A stretch of 64,000 nucleotides of DNA, taken from Chondrilla cf. caribensis (lineage: Eukaryota; Porifera; Demospongiae; Chondrillida; Chondrillidae). Positions 1 to 11,310 of the stretch are shown one piece after another (position 1 is the stretch's first letter; every line of letters begins with the position of its first letter). The notes beneath the pieces were generated by a model that was given only the letters and a program-made list of their open reading frames with translations, did no database searches and was not told the origin of the DNA. Made by a program: the position numbers and the translations under genes. The DNA is taken from contig OZ026559.1 of assembly GCA_964020155.1 (NCBI GenBank), positions 2,738,955 through 2,802,954 on the forward strand. Direction: 5' to 3'.

Positions 1-931
1 TGTTTCTAAGTGACTAGCCTCTAATCCCTGTGCCATCTGTGTTGTATCAATGATACCAGCAATCAAAAGTAGGAGTAGTAGACATACAAAGGTTTGCCAA
101 CAGCATCCTCCAGTGTGGATCACTTGGAAACCATGCATACTCAGTGGTTGAACAAATACACAGAGGCTGTTTAGTAATGTGCCGTGCACTGAGACTGCAT
201 GATCATTTCTGTTTAGTTCATTAAAACACATTACAGTATATTCGAATTAGTCAGGTGTTGATTCGAACCTCACCTTCTATATTATAAATCTAGTTTCACA
301 GGACCGTTTTCTGCAGAATAATAGCTGCTATTCGTGTTTTCTCTACCGCTGATACGTTAATTACGTGATCCGTGAAACGTCGAGAAAAATGGCTGCTGAC
401 CGATACGTTTAGACTGTATTATTCTTGTAAAAGTATTCATTTTTGTCGATGTTCAAGGTGAATACTATTCTGACATTTAAAATGTAAAAAAAAGGTGAGA
501 TTTTCCTCCATTGGTGTCAAATTTTGCCTCATATCGTCTAATTTTACCATATATCAAAATTGACCCTCATCACCCAGATGGTTTGCGAAGTTTAAGCCTC
601 TCCGTTTCTTGGTCATGGGTAGCTCAGATGTCGGTCAACCTTTGATAGCGTGAGGGTCTGTTTTCCTTTCATTTCCATCTTGTAATGGCGCAAAATGTAA
701 CCAAATATGATTACACTGTCGAACATATGCCAGCGTAGCTCCGTCAATTTCTTATTTTCCTTCCACTTGTCTGCACATTTTCTTAGTAAATGTATCCAGT
801 ATATTACTTGTGAATTGAGGGCAAATTCCAGATTAATTAATTAATTCCAGGTAAAGGTGTCTGTATATCTGCTACAGCTTCTCCAGAGATACTTTAGCTA
901 TTACATACATATAACATTGCCATCTCTTTAG
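1..931. other. Upstream region, no gene assigned
   Basis: AT-rich sequence ahead of the first recognisable PITHD1 exon. The missing first exon should end in phase 0 just before the residues IDFTKV, but I could not identify it. ATGs near 391, 450 and 686 open only very short frames. A block around 361-372 (ATTACGTGATCC) resembles the E-box just upstream of the STK31 start and could be promoter sequence, but this is weak. I see nothing else here. Confidence 0.5.
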
Positions 932-3900
932 ATTGACTTCACTAAAGTTGAATGTTTCAATGAAAGTGAGGATGGCATGGGGAGTAAGGTGTTTAAGCCT
1001 TGGGAAGAACGACTTGATCGTTCAAAGGTTTGTTTGCTCGTGTGATTTTAGAACAGAAATACAGAAAAGTGCATTTCCACCATTTTCTCTGAACACCATT
1101 TAACAAGGTTAAGGGCGATTGTTCGATTGTTGTACTTCTTTCTTCCTTTGAACCACATCATATATTATTACATTTTGGTAGTTTGAAATCCTTTCAATTG
1201 TTCCCTTTCTCATTTGGCATCAACTGTAAAATAACACTCTTTGAGAATATGCTTATGTACAGTACGTACTTTAAATCTTCAATACCTATTGATGAAGCAT
1301 AGCTACATATACAGCAGATTGACGGGTTTTCAATTTGGCCAAAACTGTGGGGTTCATTGGTGTTTTTATGGGGTTTGTACCTTGAGTACCCTACCTGTGC
1401 TTATGGCTTATCTGTGAATGAGTTGCAGTTTTCAACCTACAAATGATCCTTACATGATCTCTACAAGGGTGTTCTGTTTTACAACAATAGTATGTTGAGA
1501 GTGATGTTGATGAAGAACTTCTGTTTTATGTTCCGTGAGTTTTTGTACTGTGTTTACATGTACCTGTGTTTCTCTTTGTTCAACTGTATCAGTAGTTATT
1601 TGTACCTACCTGTTTTATTTTTCAAGCATGTTCCCTTTAATTGAATCTCCTGTTCAACTATGTTCCTCTGTGCTTTTCTGCTTCCTACCACTTGTTTGCA
1701 TTTATACTTGTAACTGTTCTTAATGAGGTATGACTTTTCATTTATGTAACAATAGGACATGTTGTGCATTAATTTACTCTTGCATTAGTTTCCTATGTTA
1801 AGGCATGTCTGGTCGATGTGCGCTCATTTCTTCGTGCAAACAGTGTAGTAATATGTTTTGTTCCTGATGTGTTCTTTATTAACTTCAAAGCCACCACAAA
1901 ATGCTTGTTATCCCTGTACACGTGTCAAGAGAAAATAACAGCTCATAGTGAAGTTTATCTGTCAATGAATCGGTGAATAGTTATTTTTATTAAATCGTAC
2001 CCTCAAATGCTATTCAACATGTCTTCAAACACTCTTGGGGAAAATACCATATTGTACATTATGAATCTCTGTAAGCAGTGATAAATTTGTGTATGATTTG
2101 TATATACGTATAGCATTATTTGCCCTTTGCTTATGTTGTTTATCTTGATTGTAGTGTGCTGTGTTCTGTCTTTATCATTTTCTGATCTGCTCCAGATTTA
2201 GTGGTAATGTTAAACTGAAATCTATCAAGGTGATCGGAGGTGGTGAAGGTAGTCATCCATCAGAACTCCGAATGTTAGTCAAAGTATTGCCTGCAGTATA
2301 TAAATACCCAATTTGAAGAACGATATGAATGGTGTTGTTAGTTGCATTTTTTTACATTGGATCAGCTTCAAGAATCGACCACCTTTGGGATTTGACGAGG
2401 TACGAGGTGAACCAGATCAAGTTATACAGCTGGTGGAGGATAATGATGGTGCAGTTGAGTATAAAGTGAAGTAAGTGTCTCTCTTCAACATTTCTACTAC
2501 CAGTTTAATTGGAGGTGTTTGGATGTATTGATCATATAGTGTATTATCATAGTATGAATTTGCTTATCAGATGTTCACAATAGACTGACGTTTTGCACAG
2601 GGTTGGCCGAAGCTATTTAGAATTGTGGGTCAAACATTGAGCCTGACTATAAACAATATAGTCTTGCACTCTTGATTTTGCAATGACACAACAGATTAGC
2701 AAAAAAAATTATAATACTCGGAGTTCCACGTTTCATTCTGCTAACTGCCATTGAATCTACCACATGGAGGGATTGGTTTCCCTAAAGACATTGGAAGTTT
2801 TGCTTTGAGTAATGCAAAATGGATGTGAAGTCATTACAGACACATCAGCCATCCCATAATTTTGAGGCAGAATCTTAGAAGACTGTAAACATCAGAGTGT
2901 TTTTAGCTTAAAGGTTATCCCAAGCTGTAACAGTGGAATTGATGTAGCCGAACAAGCTTGATTATTATAAGCATGTTATAGGCCAAATATTGTACTTTGC
3001 TGTTCTTGTCACTTGATCCCCTGATCCCCTTTTCCACTGCCCCTGATACATAGTGATAGAGGCAATGTCCCCCCTGCTATATAAAATGAGTGAAAGTTTA
3101 GTACATGTATTTGTACTGTATTATTGTGGTTTCTCAAATGTATTACTATCATGGGGATTTTGCTATCGTTTAAGTTGGTAACCTTTCCGACAAGGTATTT
3201 ATTGTAGTGGACTCCCAATATTATGCATAGGTTAAGGTGACTGGTATGATGTACTACAATGTTGGTTAGCCATCACTGTTGATAAATTCCTTTCAATACT
3301 ACTAATTCAATACTGTCCCATACACTTGTATTTACAGTGGCGTTGGAATGGGGCGACTTTGGACGCCCCACTTTTTAGTACAGCACCAGTATTGTTTTAT
3401 TGTAAGTCACAGATAGAGTATTTCCATAACCAAAACCTAAATGACATTTTTTGTCTCTTGGCCCTTGCTGACAGAGAGAATAACTATCAAAACATTTAGA
3501 TTTTCATCTATTCCACCTCTTTTTATAGAGCCACCATTTTATCTCGTAGCAAAAATGTCTTCCGTGCCATTGCTACATTAGTTGACTTTGCGTGCACCTT
3601 GGGTTTGACAACCACATTTGCGTCCAGCCTCAGACGATAGTGTGACCTCCCCACTTTCTAAATGCTTCGGACACCTCTGATTTATGATCTAACTCTATCT
3701 ACAAGCAATAATCTGTATGTGTGATATGTCCACACATCACACATACAGATTATTGCTTGTAGATAAATGAGTTAGATCACAAATATCTTCACATCAAGAA
3801 GTATGTTGACATTGAGTATAGTACACAGTACTGTAGTGGCCTTGTTTTCTATATCGCATGTGTAAAAATTCAGCTGTTTCACTGACTGTATTTGATAGCT

Positions 3901-4348
3901 AGCGGAGTGTAAAAATGGAATTGTGCATAATGTATTACGTATATTCTCTGTGCAATTTACTCACTTAGAACATTGTGTTTTAGCGGTGTCCAAACACTGC
4001 TTTTACATTTTTCGAGGAATTTTGGAGCTGAGACTTCGGTAATTTACTACATAGGAATGAAAGGAGAATTTTCAAAGGTGCATAAATATTTAACAATATA
4101 GTGTACATTTTCATCTCATTTTGTTATTCTTGTGGTTAGTATCTTGGAATATGAATATTAATATGAGCATATATAGTATTATGCATACTATTCTCCTATG
4201 ATTAATGTAGAGTAATGAAGTCTATTATGATTTTCTGTTTTTTTAGAGTCACAGACATGGAGTAACAATATGTACATATGAAGCAAGGCCAAATCCAGCA
4301 GATCATAAAGCAGAGCAGGAACACTCATCTACAAGTTTTGTGCAGTAG
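932..4348 (+). CDS. PITHD1: PITH domain-containing protein (PITHD1-like), 5' exon missing
   Basis: Six exons join in frame: 932-1027, 1491-1534, 2196-2273, 2366-2470, 3984-4077 and 4247-4348, all with AG/GT borders, giving 172 residues plus stop. Diagnostic stretches are VFKPWEERLDRSK, YVESDVDEELLF, VKLKSIKVIGGGEGSHPSE, FGAETSVIYYIGMKGEF and HGVTICTYEARPNPADHK, matching the PITH domain of human PITHD1 almost end to end. PITH is a beta-sandwich first known as the proteasome-interacting module of thioredoxin-like TXNL1; here it stands alone, as in PITHD1, which is reported to associate with the proteasome. The short His/Gly/Cys-rich N-terminal exon is not identified. Intron 4 (2471-3983) holds a foldback repeat. 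Family very secure; exact intron 3 and 5 borders are inferred from phase. Confidence 0.93.
3685..3779. repeat. Foldback (hairpin) repeat in PITHD1 intron
   Basis: Two arms of about 40 bp beginning TGATCTAACTC pair almost perfectly around a short loop near 3725-3733. It could be a small foldback MITE or a structured intronic element. No flanking duplication was established. Confidence 0.75.
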
Positions 4349-4455
4349 ACACTATTATGACATAGGCAAGGATTGGGTGTGAGTAAATGTCTTAGCATTA
4401 ACACACACTCAAATTCATTGCCAATATTATTGGTAGTCACAATTATTGTTATACC

Positions 4456-4473
4456 ATAATAATAATAATAATA

Positions 4474-4508
<35 letters not shown>

Positions 4509-4525
4509 AATGGTAATAATAATAA
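4456..4525. repeat. Compound (TAA)n/(TGA)n microsatellite
   Basis: Runs of ATA/TAA trinucleotides pass into about ten GAT repeats and back to TAA. It lies between PITHD1 and the death-domain gene. Confidence 0.9.
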
Positions 4526-4770
4526 TATCATATTCTAAACAGTAATAACGCAATGATGTACTGTTTCCCGATGATTATTCTATATTTCGGAAGATTTGTT
4601 GGTAGAAATATATTATGGAAAGTTTTATTATAACTTATAATAATTGGAAGAAATACAGCTATACCAATCTTTTGAACTTTGTAATATTAAATTATATGAT
4701 GCATTTTCATGTCACTTTCATTAGTTATTTAGACATAATATATAATTACATTTCTTTTGATATGTTGGAG

Positions 4771-5371
4771 GTACATAGGGCTTGTCAATGGTGACAATTG
4801 TGAGGGTGCTCGTTGCTGTAATGATGCAATCACACCACTTGGTGCACGGGACATTGTCTGGTTTACCAAAGCCACTATGGTATGTGACTGATATATTGAT
4901 ATACATGTACGTATATTGTAGGACTGACATTATTTCAATTTTTTTTTAATTGCCTGTGATATTTTATTATCATAAAACAAGATGCATTTGAAATTTAGTT
5001 AACATTAATTGTTCAATTATTGCTATGGTACACAAACTGTTCTCATGTTAAATTATTGTTTTTTTTACTCATAATAGTCTAATAGCATTGGTATTGCCAT
5101 ACAAAATGTGGGAGACGAAAGAATCTGCATTGTACAGAATGTGTTGGAAGTACCTCTTGATATAGAGGAACAACTTTTATCTGTGAAGGTCCCATCTGAT
5201 GAAGGTTTGAATATCATTCACGTCTGTGTGTTAACTATGTCCACCAAATCATTTTCTACTTTAATTTAATTTTGAATTGTCTTATATATATTCCACTGTT
5301 GTTTAGAGTGTGTGAGGAATACGATAAAGCCTACTTAATGTGCATGAAAATACTATAGCTGTATACCTGTG

Positions 5372-5419
<48 letters not shown>

Positions 5420-6284
5420 TGTGTGTACATGAATTCAGAATTTATCCTATGTCCTTGCTTATTGCATACAGACACACAGGTACAAGGATCCAATGTACAT
5501 GAAAATACTCTGTAATTTGGTAATTATTAGTATATGTATGTACATTCATAAGATCATTGAATCATCATATGTAGACAGGTGCTGTCCTGCTAGATGGTTG
5601 CATTTGCATGATGTCTGTGTGGAACTTCATGACAACTCTAAGTGCCCCCTATCTTGAATCACTAGAACATATATGTCCTAATATTGCTAATTAAACATTT
5701 ACTCTACATTTTCCTGTAGATATGAAGCCTTCTGACATTGGCCTATTGGGGATACTGGAGATGCTTCCAGTTTGGACAGAATATGCTATTCCCTTGGGTC
5801 TGAGTATCAATCGAGTGAAGTATTATCAAGAGCTACCACAGGAGAACATGAGAGGATTGCTGGCACTGCAGTATTGGAGGAATGGACTTTGTGGACCATC
5901 CTATCCCAGTACATGGAAGTTCCTTCTCGGCGTCATTGAGGATAAGCTGGGGCCCAATGTAGCCGAAAATTTACGGACAAAGGTTGCGAATAACAGAACC
6001 TGGATACTCTCAAGTCAGACTGGTGGGTTAGGTTCTCTATCAAGTTTAAAGTTATATTTTTAAGCACATCATATTTCCCTTTCTGTGTTATTATGATTTG
6101 TATGAGTGCTTATGTGCACGAGTGGTTTGTCTATATGTGCATACTCAGTTACTATCTAAAGATTCACTATGCATGCACAACCCTCAAACCACTATGAACC
6201 ATTTCTGTTGTGCCTGCAGGGAACCTGCACATCACACTGGCTGATGTCCATGGCAATAGATCTGACACTCCTGTCCATCATTGA
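4771..6284 (+). CDS. Death-domain-like protein, 5' end missing
   Basis: Four exons join in phase: 4771-4879, 5078-5204, 5720-6022 and 6220-6284 (TGA), giving 200 residues. The first visible exon opens in mid-codon, so at least one upstream exon is missing. The N-terminal part (residues 1-80, from YIGLVNGDNCEG to VKVPSDED) contains three closely spaced Cys and is not recognised. Exon 3 carries a death-fold-like six-helix module: LLGILEMLPVWTEYAIPLGL, then a helix rich in aromatic and acidic residues, then YWRNGLCGPSYPSTWKFLL and LGPNVAENLRTKV. The PSYPSTW segment followed by a hydrophobic helix resembles death-domain proteins that are abundant in sponge predictions. The likely role is an adaptor in signalling complexes through homotypic death-fold contact; partner unknown. 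An alternative start at the ATG at 4877 would drop the Cys-rich part. Confidence 0.72.
5369..5426. repeat. (GT)n/(GCGT)n microsatellite in intron
   Basis: GT dinucleotides change to about nine GCGT/GTGC tetranucleotides and back to GT. It lies in the intron before the death-domain exon. Confidence 0.92.
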
Positions 6285-7082
6285 TCATGATCAAATTCTT
6301 TTACTTGTGGTAAAATTTAAAGGATCAATTATACTTCGATGCTAATTTACAATCTAGGCCTATTGTCAAAATATTAAATTATAGAAAGAAGCTCTCAAAT
6401 CAGAAAACATTAATTACAAAACTAGTGGATCTGGAATACTATTAGACTACACATACAAATTAATATTAATGTGCTGAATTATTTAGTATTATGATGATTG
6501 TTGTAAGTAACTGTGATAATGAATATTGTATAATGTAGTGATTAGTTTAACATGATTTCGATATATATGACCATATAATATTATATAGCTATTATGTGTG
6601 ACCTATTAAGTAATTAATACGTAACTGCTGTCATAAATTTATTCCTAGTTTATTATAGGAATGCCATACTTTGTGTTACATATTTGATGTTGAATAATAT
6701 ACTTCAATCACATGCATATATGTGCTATCATGAAAAATCAGAAATACTAACAATTAATGTCAATACCAAGATTATATGCAGTGTTGATGTGTTTGTGTGC
6801 CCAGTGTGCACGAATACGTACATGATCATGAGCAGGGCTTACGATAATGCATGGACATGCACGCATGCACTGGACATTCCCTGACAAAATATACCATAGC
6901 ATGACTGATTAATATAAATTTGGTTTGTGCAGAAGACATATCAGCATGAATGTTGTGTGTACCACATCCTAACAAAAATGCCATTTTAAAACCAGTTCGA
7001 ATTCACGTTTAGAGAAATGCCCTCGAATGTGGTGGATCGAATTAGTACAATTTCATCATAAAATCAGTTTTAATATTCTGAA
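6285..7082. other. Intergenic spacer, no gene seen
   Basis: AT-rich spacer between the death-domain gene and RCC1. Small open frames show no recognisable protein and no splice support. Confidence 0.6.
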
Positions 7083-7174
7083 GATCGTCGGAGACGATGG
7101 TGATACCTGACTGACGAGTCCTCGTGATTACGCAAGCTATGGTTGCGTAATCAGGATCATCCTCTCACCACGTG
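7083..7174 (+). promoter_or_regulatory. Probable RCC1 promoter with stacked palindromes and an E-box
   Basis: Within 115 bp of the RCC1 start lie three successive inverted repeats. ATCGTC/GACGAT is at 7083-7097, ACGAG/CTCGT at 7114-7125, and TGATTACGCAA/TTGCGTAATCA at 7125-7153 with a 7-bp gap. They are followed by CACGTG at 7169-7174. TTGCGTAAT resembles C/EBP- or PAR-bZIP-type half sites, and CACGTG is the core E-box. The binding factors are inferred. Confidence 0.5.
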
Positions 7175-7196
7175 ATTATCAAGATCCCACTACAAG

Positions 7197-10100
7197 ATGC
7201 CGCCTAAAGCTAAGAATAATAAGCGATTAAAGCAAACCATTTCTACTTTAAATGAAAATAAATCTGTTGAGAATGAGGATTCTAGTGTTAGTAGCCAGGA
7301 TTCTTTGCCTCCTAAGAAAAAAATCAAACCCTCGACGGAGATTGACGCCAATGACGGTGAGGTGTCTTCATGTCTTGTTAAACGCGGTTAGCACTCATAG
7401 GAAGGATATGTATTCTTATAGGTGATATTTAGAATTTAATCCGTCTTATACTAAAAAGTGACACGTAAGAGGGGATAATCCTCACACTGGGCTTGATTTG
7501 GGCGCCTTTTTCTGCTACCTGATATGGCGAAGATTCGCCATCTTAATAGTGAGCATTTTTCCTTTGATTATTTTTGACATTTCCAACTAACTTCAAAACC
7601 TTATCAATCGACATTATTGTGTAATGTTGCCTTCCCCGTTTTTTTCCTTTACTCCTTTGATCAGTGATTCTCACCAATTACTAACTGTTTTTCTACTACT
7701 GTTTCTACTTGACACTCAGCTAATGAAAATGTGAGTCACCACTCCCACCTTCACACTCCCGGACAGGTTCTTACAGTCGGACAAGGAGATGTTGGCCAGT
7801 TGGGACTGGGGGAAGATGTCATGGAACGGAAGTATCCTCAAACCGTATGCGGTGGTGATATACAGGGGAAGAGTGTTATTCAAGTAACCTGTGGTGGGAT
7901 GCACACTGTTGCTCTCAGTGAAGATGGAAATGTACGTAAATTGTGTATTTTCTGTGCAGTACAAGTATTGGATGAGCAAGACACTTTCTTGCATGACTGT
8001 TTAGTATTATTACTTGGTGTCACGGTCGATTTCACCTCCCCCATTTTTGGGAACCTCAAGTAAAACTCCCGAGCGATATCGGCATCTCCGGGTTGGTGTC
8101 ACTGGGTGAATATGGCATCCCAAATACTCCCCTTGGTGAATTCAGCATGAACAATAGTACAGAATGGGTGATGAAACCACCTACTTCCTGTCAAAATGTT
8201 AAAAGACAGTCCTAATTGATGTTTCCAGCCTTGTGCCTTATTTTAGCCACAGCTTAGCAATAGAGAATATTGATTGGAAGCAAATCTTACGAATGAATGT
8301 AGACTTTTGTTTGTAAAAGAAATACCCTAATGGCTGAATTTTCGCAGTACTTTATATTCACGAATTTTGCGAATATAGGAAGCTCGCGAAAATAAAATTG
8401 CGAATGAGATCACTAGAATACTGCCTTGAGTCAGTAACTTGGGATGTTATTGTTCCTCTGCACCTTACAAAGAGCGAGAACACACAAGAGTACTTGCAGG
8501 GAACGTTCCCAACCAGGGTTACATCTTTGTACACTCCAACAGCAAACAGGTCTTCCTTGTTGTGTCCACGAATGCAACTCTGAACCAAACTTGAACCTAC
8601 AAGACATTACTGGCTTCCTTTCCTGACAAAAAACAAAGAACCAAACTTGAACACACGGCACGCTGAGCTAGCATGTGGAAATAGGTAACTATTTTTCATT
8701 GTTTTGTCTGTCTATATACGTACCTACGTATCTATCTTATCTACTCATTAAATGCCTAGTAGGCCTAGTAGGCGTTAAGTTTGCAAATGATGTTGGAGTC
8801 CGGAAACTAAAAATGCGAAAAGTCTCAAATCCGCCAATTCATGAAAATTTCAGCCATAGGGGTTAGCCATTCTTACAAATAAAAGTCTCATTTTAAATTA
8901 TGTCATGCAATATTGTTCTAAGGATAATGTTGTACAGCAAAAGTACAAGGGATACGAAAAACTGGAAAATTTGACTAATTGAACGTAATATCCTCTAGAA
9001 TACATGGAAACCACTTTCCCTAAGGGGGGGCATATTCCCTAGGGAATTTCACTTGGAGGTGCCATTTTCATAGGGGTTCCAGATTCCCTGTGACACCAGA
9101 CTATGCACCAACAAATGTAGTAACCACATATTATCTGGTTCATTGCTATCATCATCATCACTCAGGTATATTCATGGGGTTGCAATGATGAAGGAGCCTT
9201 AGGAAGACCGAGTGATGAAAGTAACGAATTTGATCCCATGAAGGTGGAACTTCCTGATGGGACAAAAGTGGTACAGATCTGTGCTGGTGATAGTCATACA
9301 GCAGCTTTGTCCTCCACTGGGAGTGTTTTTGTCTGGGGAGTGTTTAGGGTGAGTACATCAAATGGTGTAGTACAGTAGGCATCATTGCACTTAGTGTGAT
9401 GAGGCTGTTTGTGTTTTTGTAAGTGCGTACAGTAGAACCTGTCCAATCCAACACCACTCTGAACCAACAAATGCTTAAACGGACACCAAATTCAAATCGC
9501 AGACAATTTTCAATACATAATCACCTGCCTACCTAATCTGAAAACCAACATAGATTTTGGAGTACCCAAATCGAACATACGTACCTTTCAATCTGACAAT
9601 TGTATATAAAAATCCTCGTTCATCCACTGTTTAGCTTGTGGATGTTATATTCCTTCATTACATACATTGTACTGGACTGAACGGTATTTCCTAACTTATG
9701 ACACAATTATTGAATGCAGGTGAAACACATCATGTGAGGAAACTACTCTCATGTGGGTTGTAATAGGAAGTGATAGTGGAGTAATCTCAAAATGGCAAAA
9801 TTGTCAGCAAGGCCTCTCCAGTCCGGCAATCTCATGATTGTTCATTTCTCCATTACTTATTGAGTGTCGGATTGGAGAGGTTCTACTGTACATATTGATT
9901 TATCATGACAGCCATTAACTCTCTCCTTACATGTCAATTTTTGCCATTTGAGATTACAAGGTAATGTCTTCTGTGTGTTTTGCCGATCAAGAAAACCATC
10001 ATTAGCCCACTTTCCAGACCTTCCCTTCACAGCTCCATTTCAATGATGTTAACATTTCTACCGAGTGATCCCGTATAGTGCCCAGAAAACTTGTTCAGTG

Positions 10101-11310
10101 TCCTAAACATTCCAGAACATAACCCTTCTGCGCAATTTCCAATGAGTACAATTGAAGTTGAATTCACTTAGACATACGTATTTGATCTTTCTAGTTATAA
10201 TTTAGCTGGTCTAGCTCCCCTCATTCAAACCTTATGGGCCTTGCGCTGATTGGCATGTCCCCACACGATAGAACACATTTTTTGGGGTTATTCTGCAATT
10301 GAACAAAGTATCAACCTTGGACTAGGCTATAATACGCAGGTTACGTATTTCTTCCATCTCCCTTTTTGTAATTGGTATTGACTAATCCATTTCACTTATA
10401 TGTAATTATAATGCACTTTTGGTCTTTGTCCCACGAGCTAAATTATTATAAATCAAGTACATTTCCATCTCTTTAGGACTCTAATGGTCCTTTTGGACTA
10501 ATTGATGACAAGCCATGCCCGTTCCCACAACTTGTCTACAACAGCCGGGTAAACCCAGCTGTCAAAATAGCATCCGGGAGTGACCATCTTTTCTTTCTAA
10601 CCCTGGATGGGAGTATAATCTCGATTGGATGTGGAGAGCAAGGTCAGCTTGGACGTATTCACGAATACTTCTCTTTCAGAGGTGGCAGAAAAGGGATAAA
10701 GTTTCTTTTAACACCAGCTCAGGTGAAATTCAAGAAGATGCGTGGAGTGCCCCAACCGAAGTTTTGCGATGTTTTTTGTGGTTCTTATCACACTTTTGCA
10801 CTGACTGCAGACCGAAAACATATATATGGATGGGGGTTGAATAACTATGGGCAGCTGGGTACAGGTGACGTTGACAATCGGTTTCAGCCGGAAAGGTTGT
10901 CAGGGCCCTGGGACTCCATCTTGGAAGAAGGTCTGAAAGATTTGTGTGGCGGTCAGCATCATTCTGTGCTGTGCACCACAAAGGGTAGTGTGTACACCTT
11001 AGGCAGGTCGGAATATGGCCGTCTTGGCTTAGGAGATGACACCAAAGAGGCTAGTTATCCTGAAAGGGTACCAGTATTATCTGATGTCTTGTCTGTTGCT
11101 GCTGGCACATGTGTTTCCTTCGCTCTTAACAAACACGGCCAAGCCTACTCTTGGGGAATGGGCACAAATTATCAACTCTCGTCAGGGAGTGAGGATGACC
11201 AGTTCTCGCCCACTCCAATGTCGGGGAAGAACCTAGCAGACAAAGACGTCCTGTCTATTTCATCTGGAGGGCAACACACTGCCCTCTTAGTATGTAATAA
11301 GACCAAATAA
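7197..11310 (+). CDS. RCC1: RCC1, Ran guanine-nucleotide exchange factor
   Basis: Exons 7197-7356, 7730-7931 extended back to 7720, 9166-9348 and 10477-11310 join in frame to 462 residues. The protein starts MPPKAKNN and carries a basic stretch PPKKKIKPS at residues 42-50, like the nuclear signal of RCC1. Seven blade repeats follow, each with the family's G-x-H-T or S-x-H hallmark: [48 protein letters not shown] and [11 protein letters not shown]1 sits on chromatin and loads Ran with GTP, setting up the nuclear Ran-GTP gradient for transport and spindle assembly. The length is only slightly above human RCC1 (421), owing to a longer N-terminal tail. The ATG is chosen because it starts the basic tail just downstream of the palindromic promoter. 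Two DNA-transposon relics occupy introns 2 and 3. The terminal exon is continuous for 278 codons. Confidence 0.96.
8015..9098. mobile_element. Non-autonomous DNA element with TGGTGTCAC ends (RCC1 intron 2)
   Basis: The ends TGGTGTCAC (8015) and GTGACACCA (9098) are inverted. Similarity continues inward for roughly 55 bp: left AACCTCAAGTAAAACTCCC against right, reverse-complemented, CACCTCCAAGTGAAATTCCC. A second internal TGGTGTCAC lies near 8096. No transposase is visible inside. An inner stretch (about 8340-8870) has GCGAAAA-rich sequence like other small elements in the window. No target duplication was clear, so the superfamily is unassigned. Confidence 0.55.
9430..9888. mobile_element. 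Tigger/pogo-type MITE (RCC1 intron 3)
   Basis: It begins CAGTAGAACCTGTCCAATCC and ends with the inverse GGATTGGAGAGGTTCTACTG. It is flanked by TA on both sides (9428-9429, 9889-9890). The CAGT start and TA duplication are typical of pogo/Tigger elements. There is no coding capacity. Confidence 0.8.

Noticed and set aside
449..457. ATGTTCAAG followed by GTGAAT as PITHD1 exon 1
   Set aside because: Phase fits, but it would give only MFK and drop the conserved residues before IDF; not convincing.
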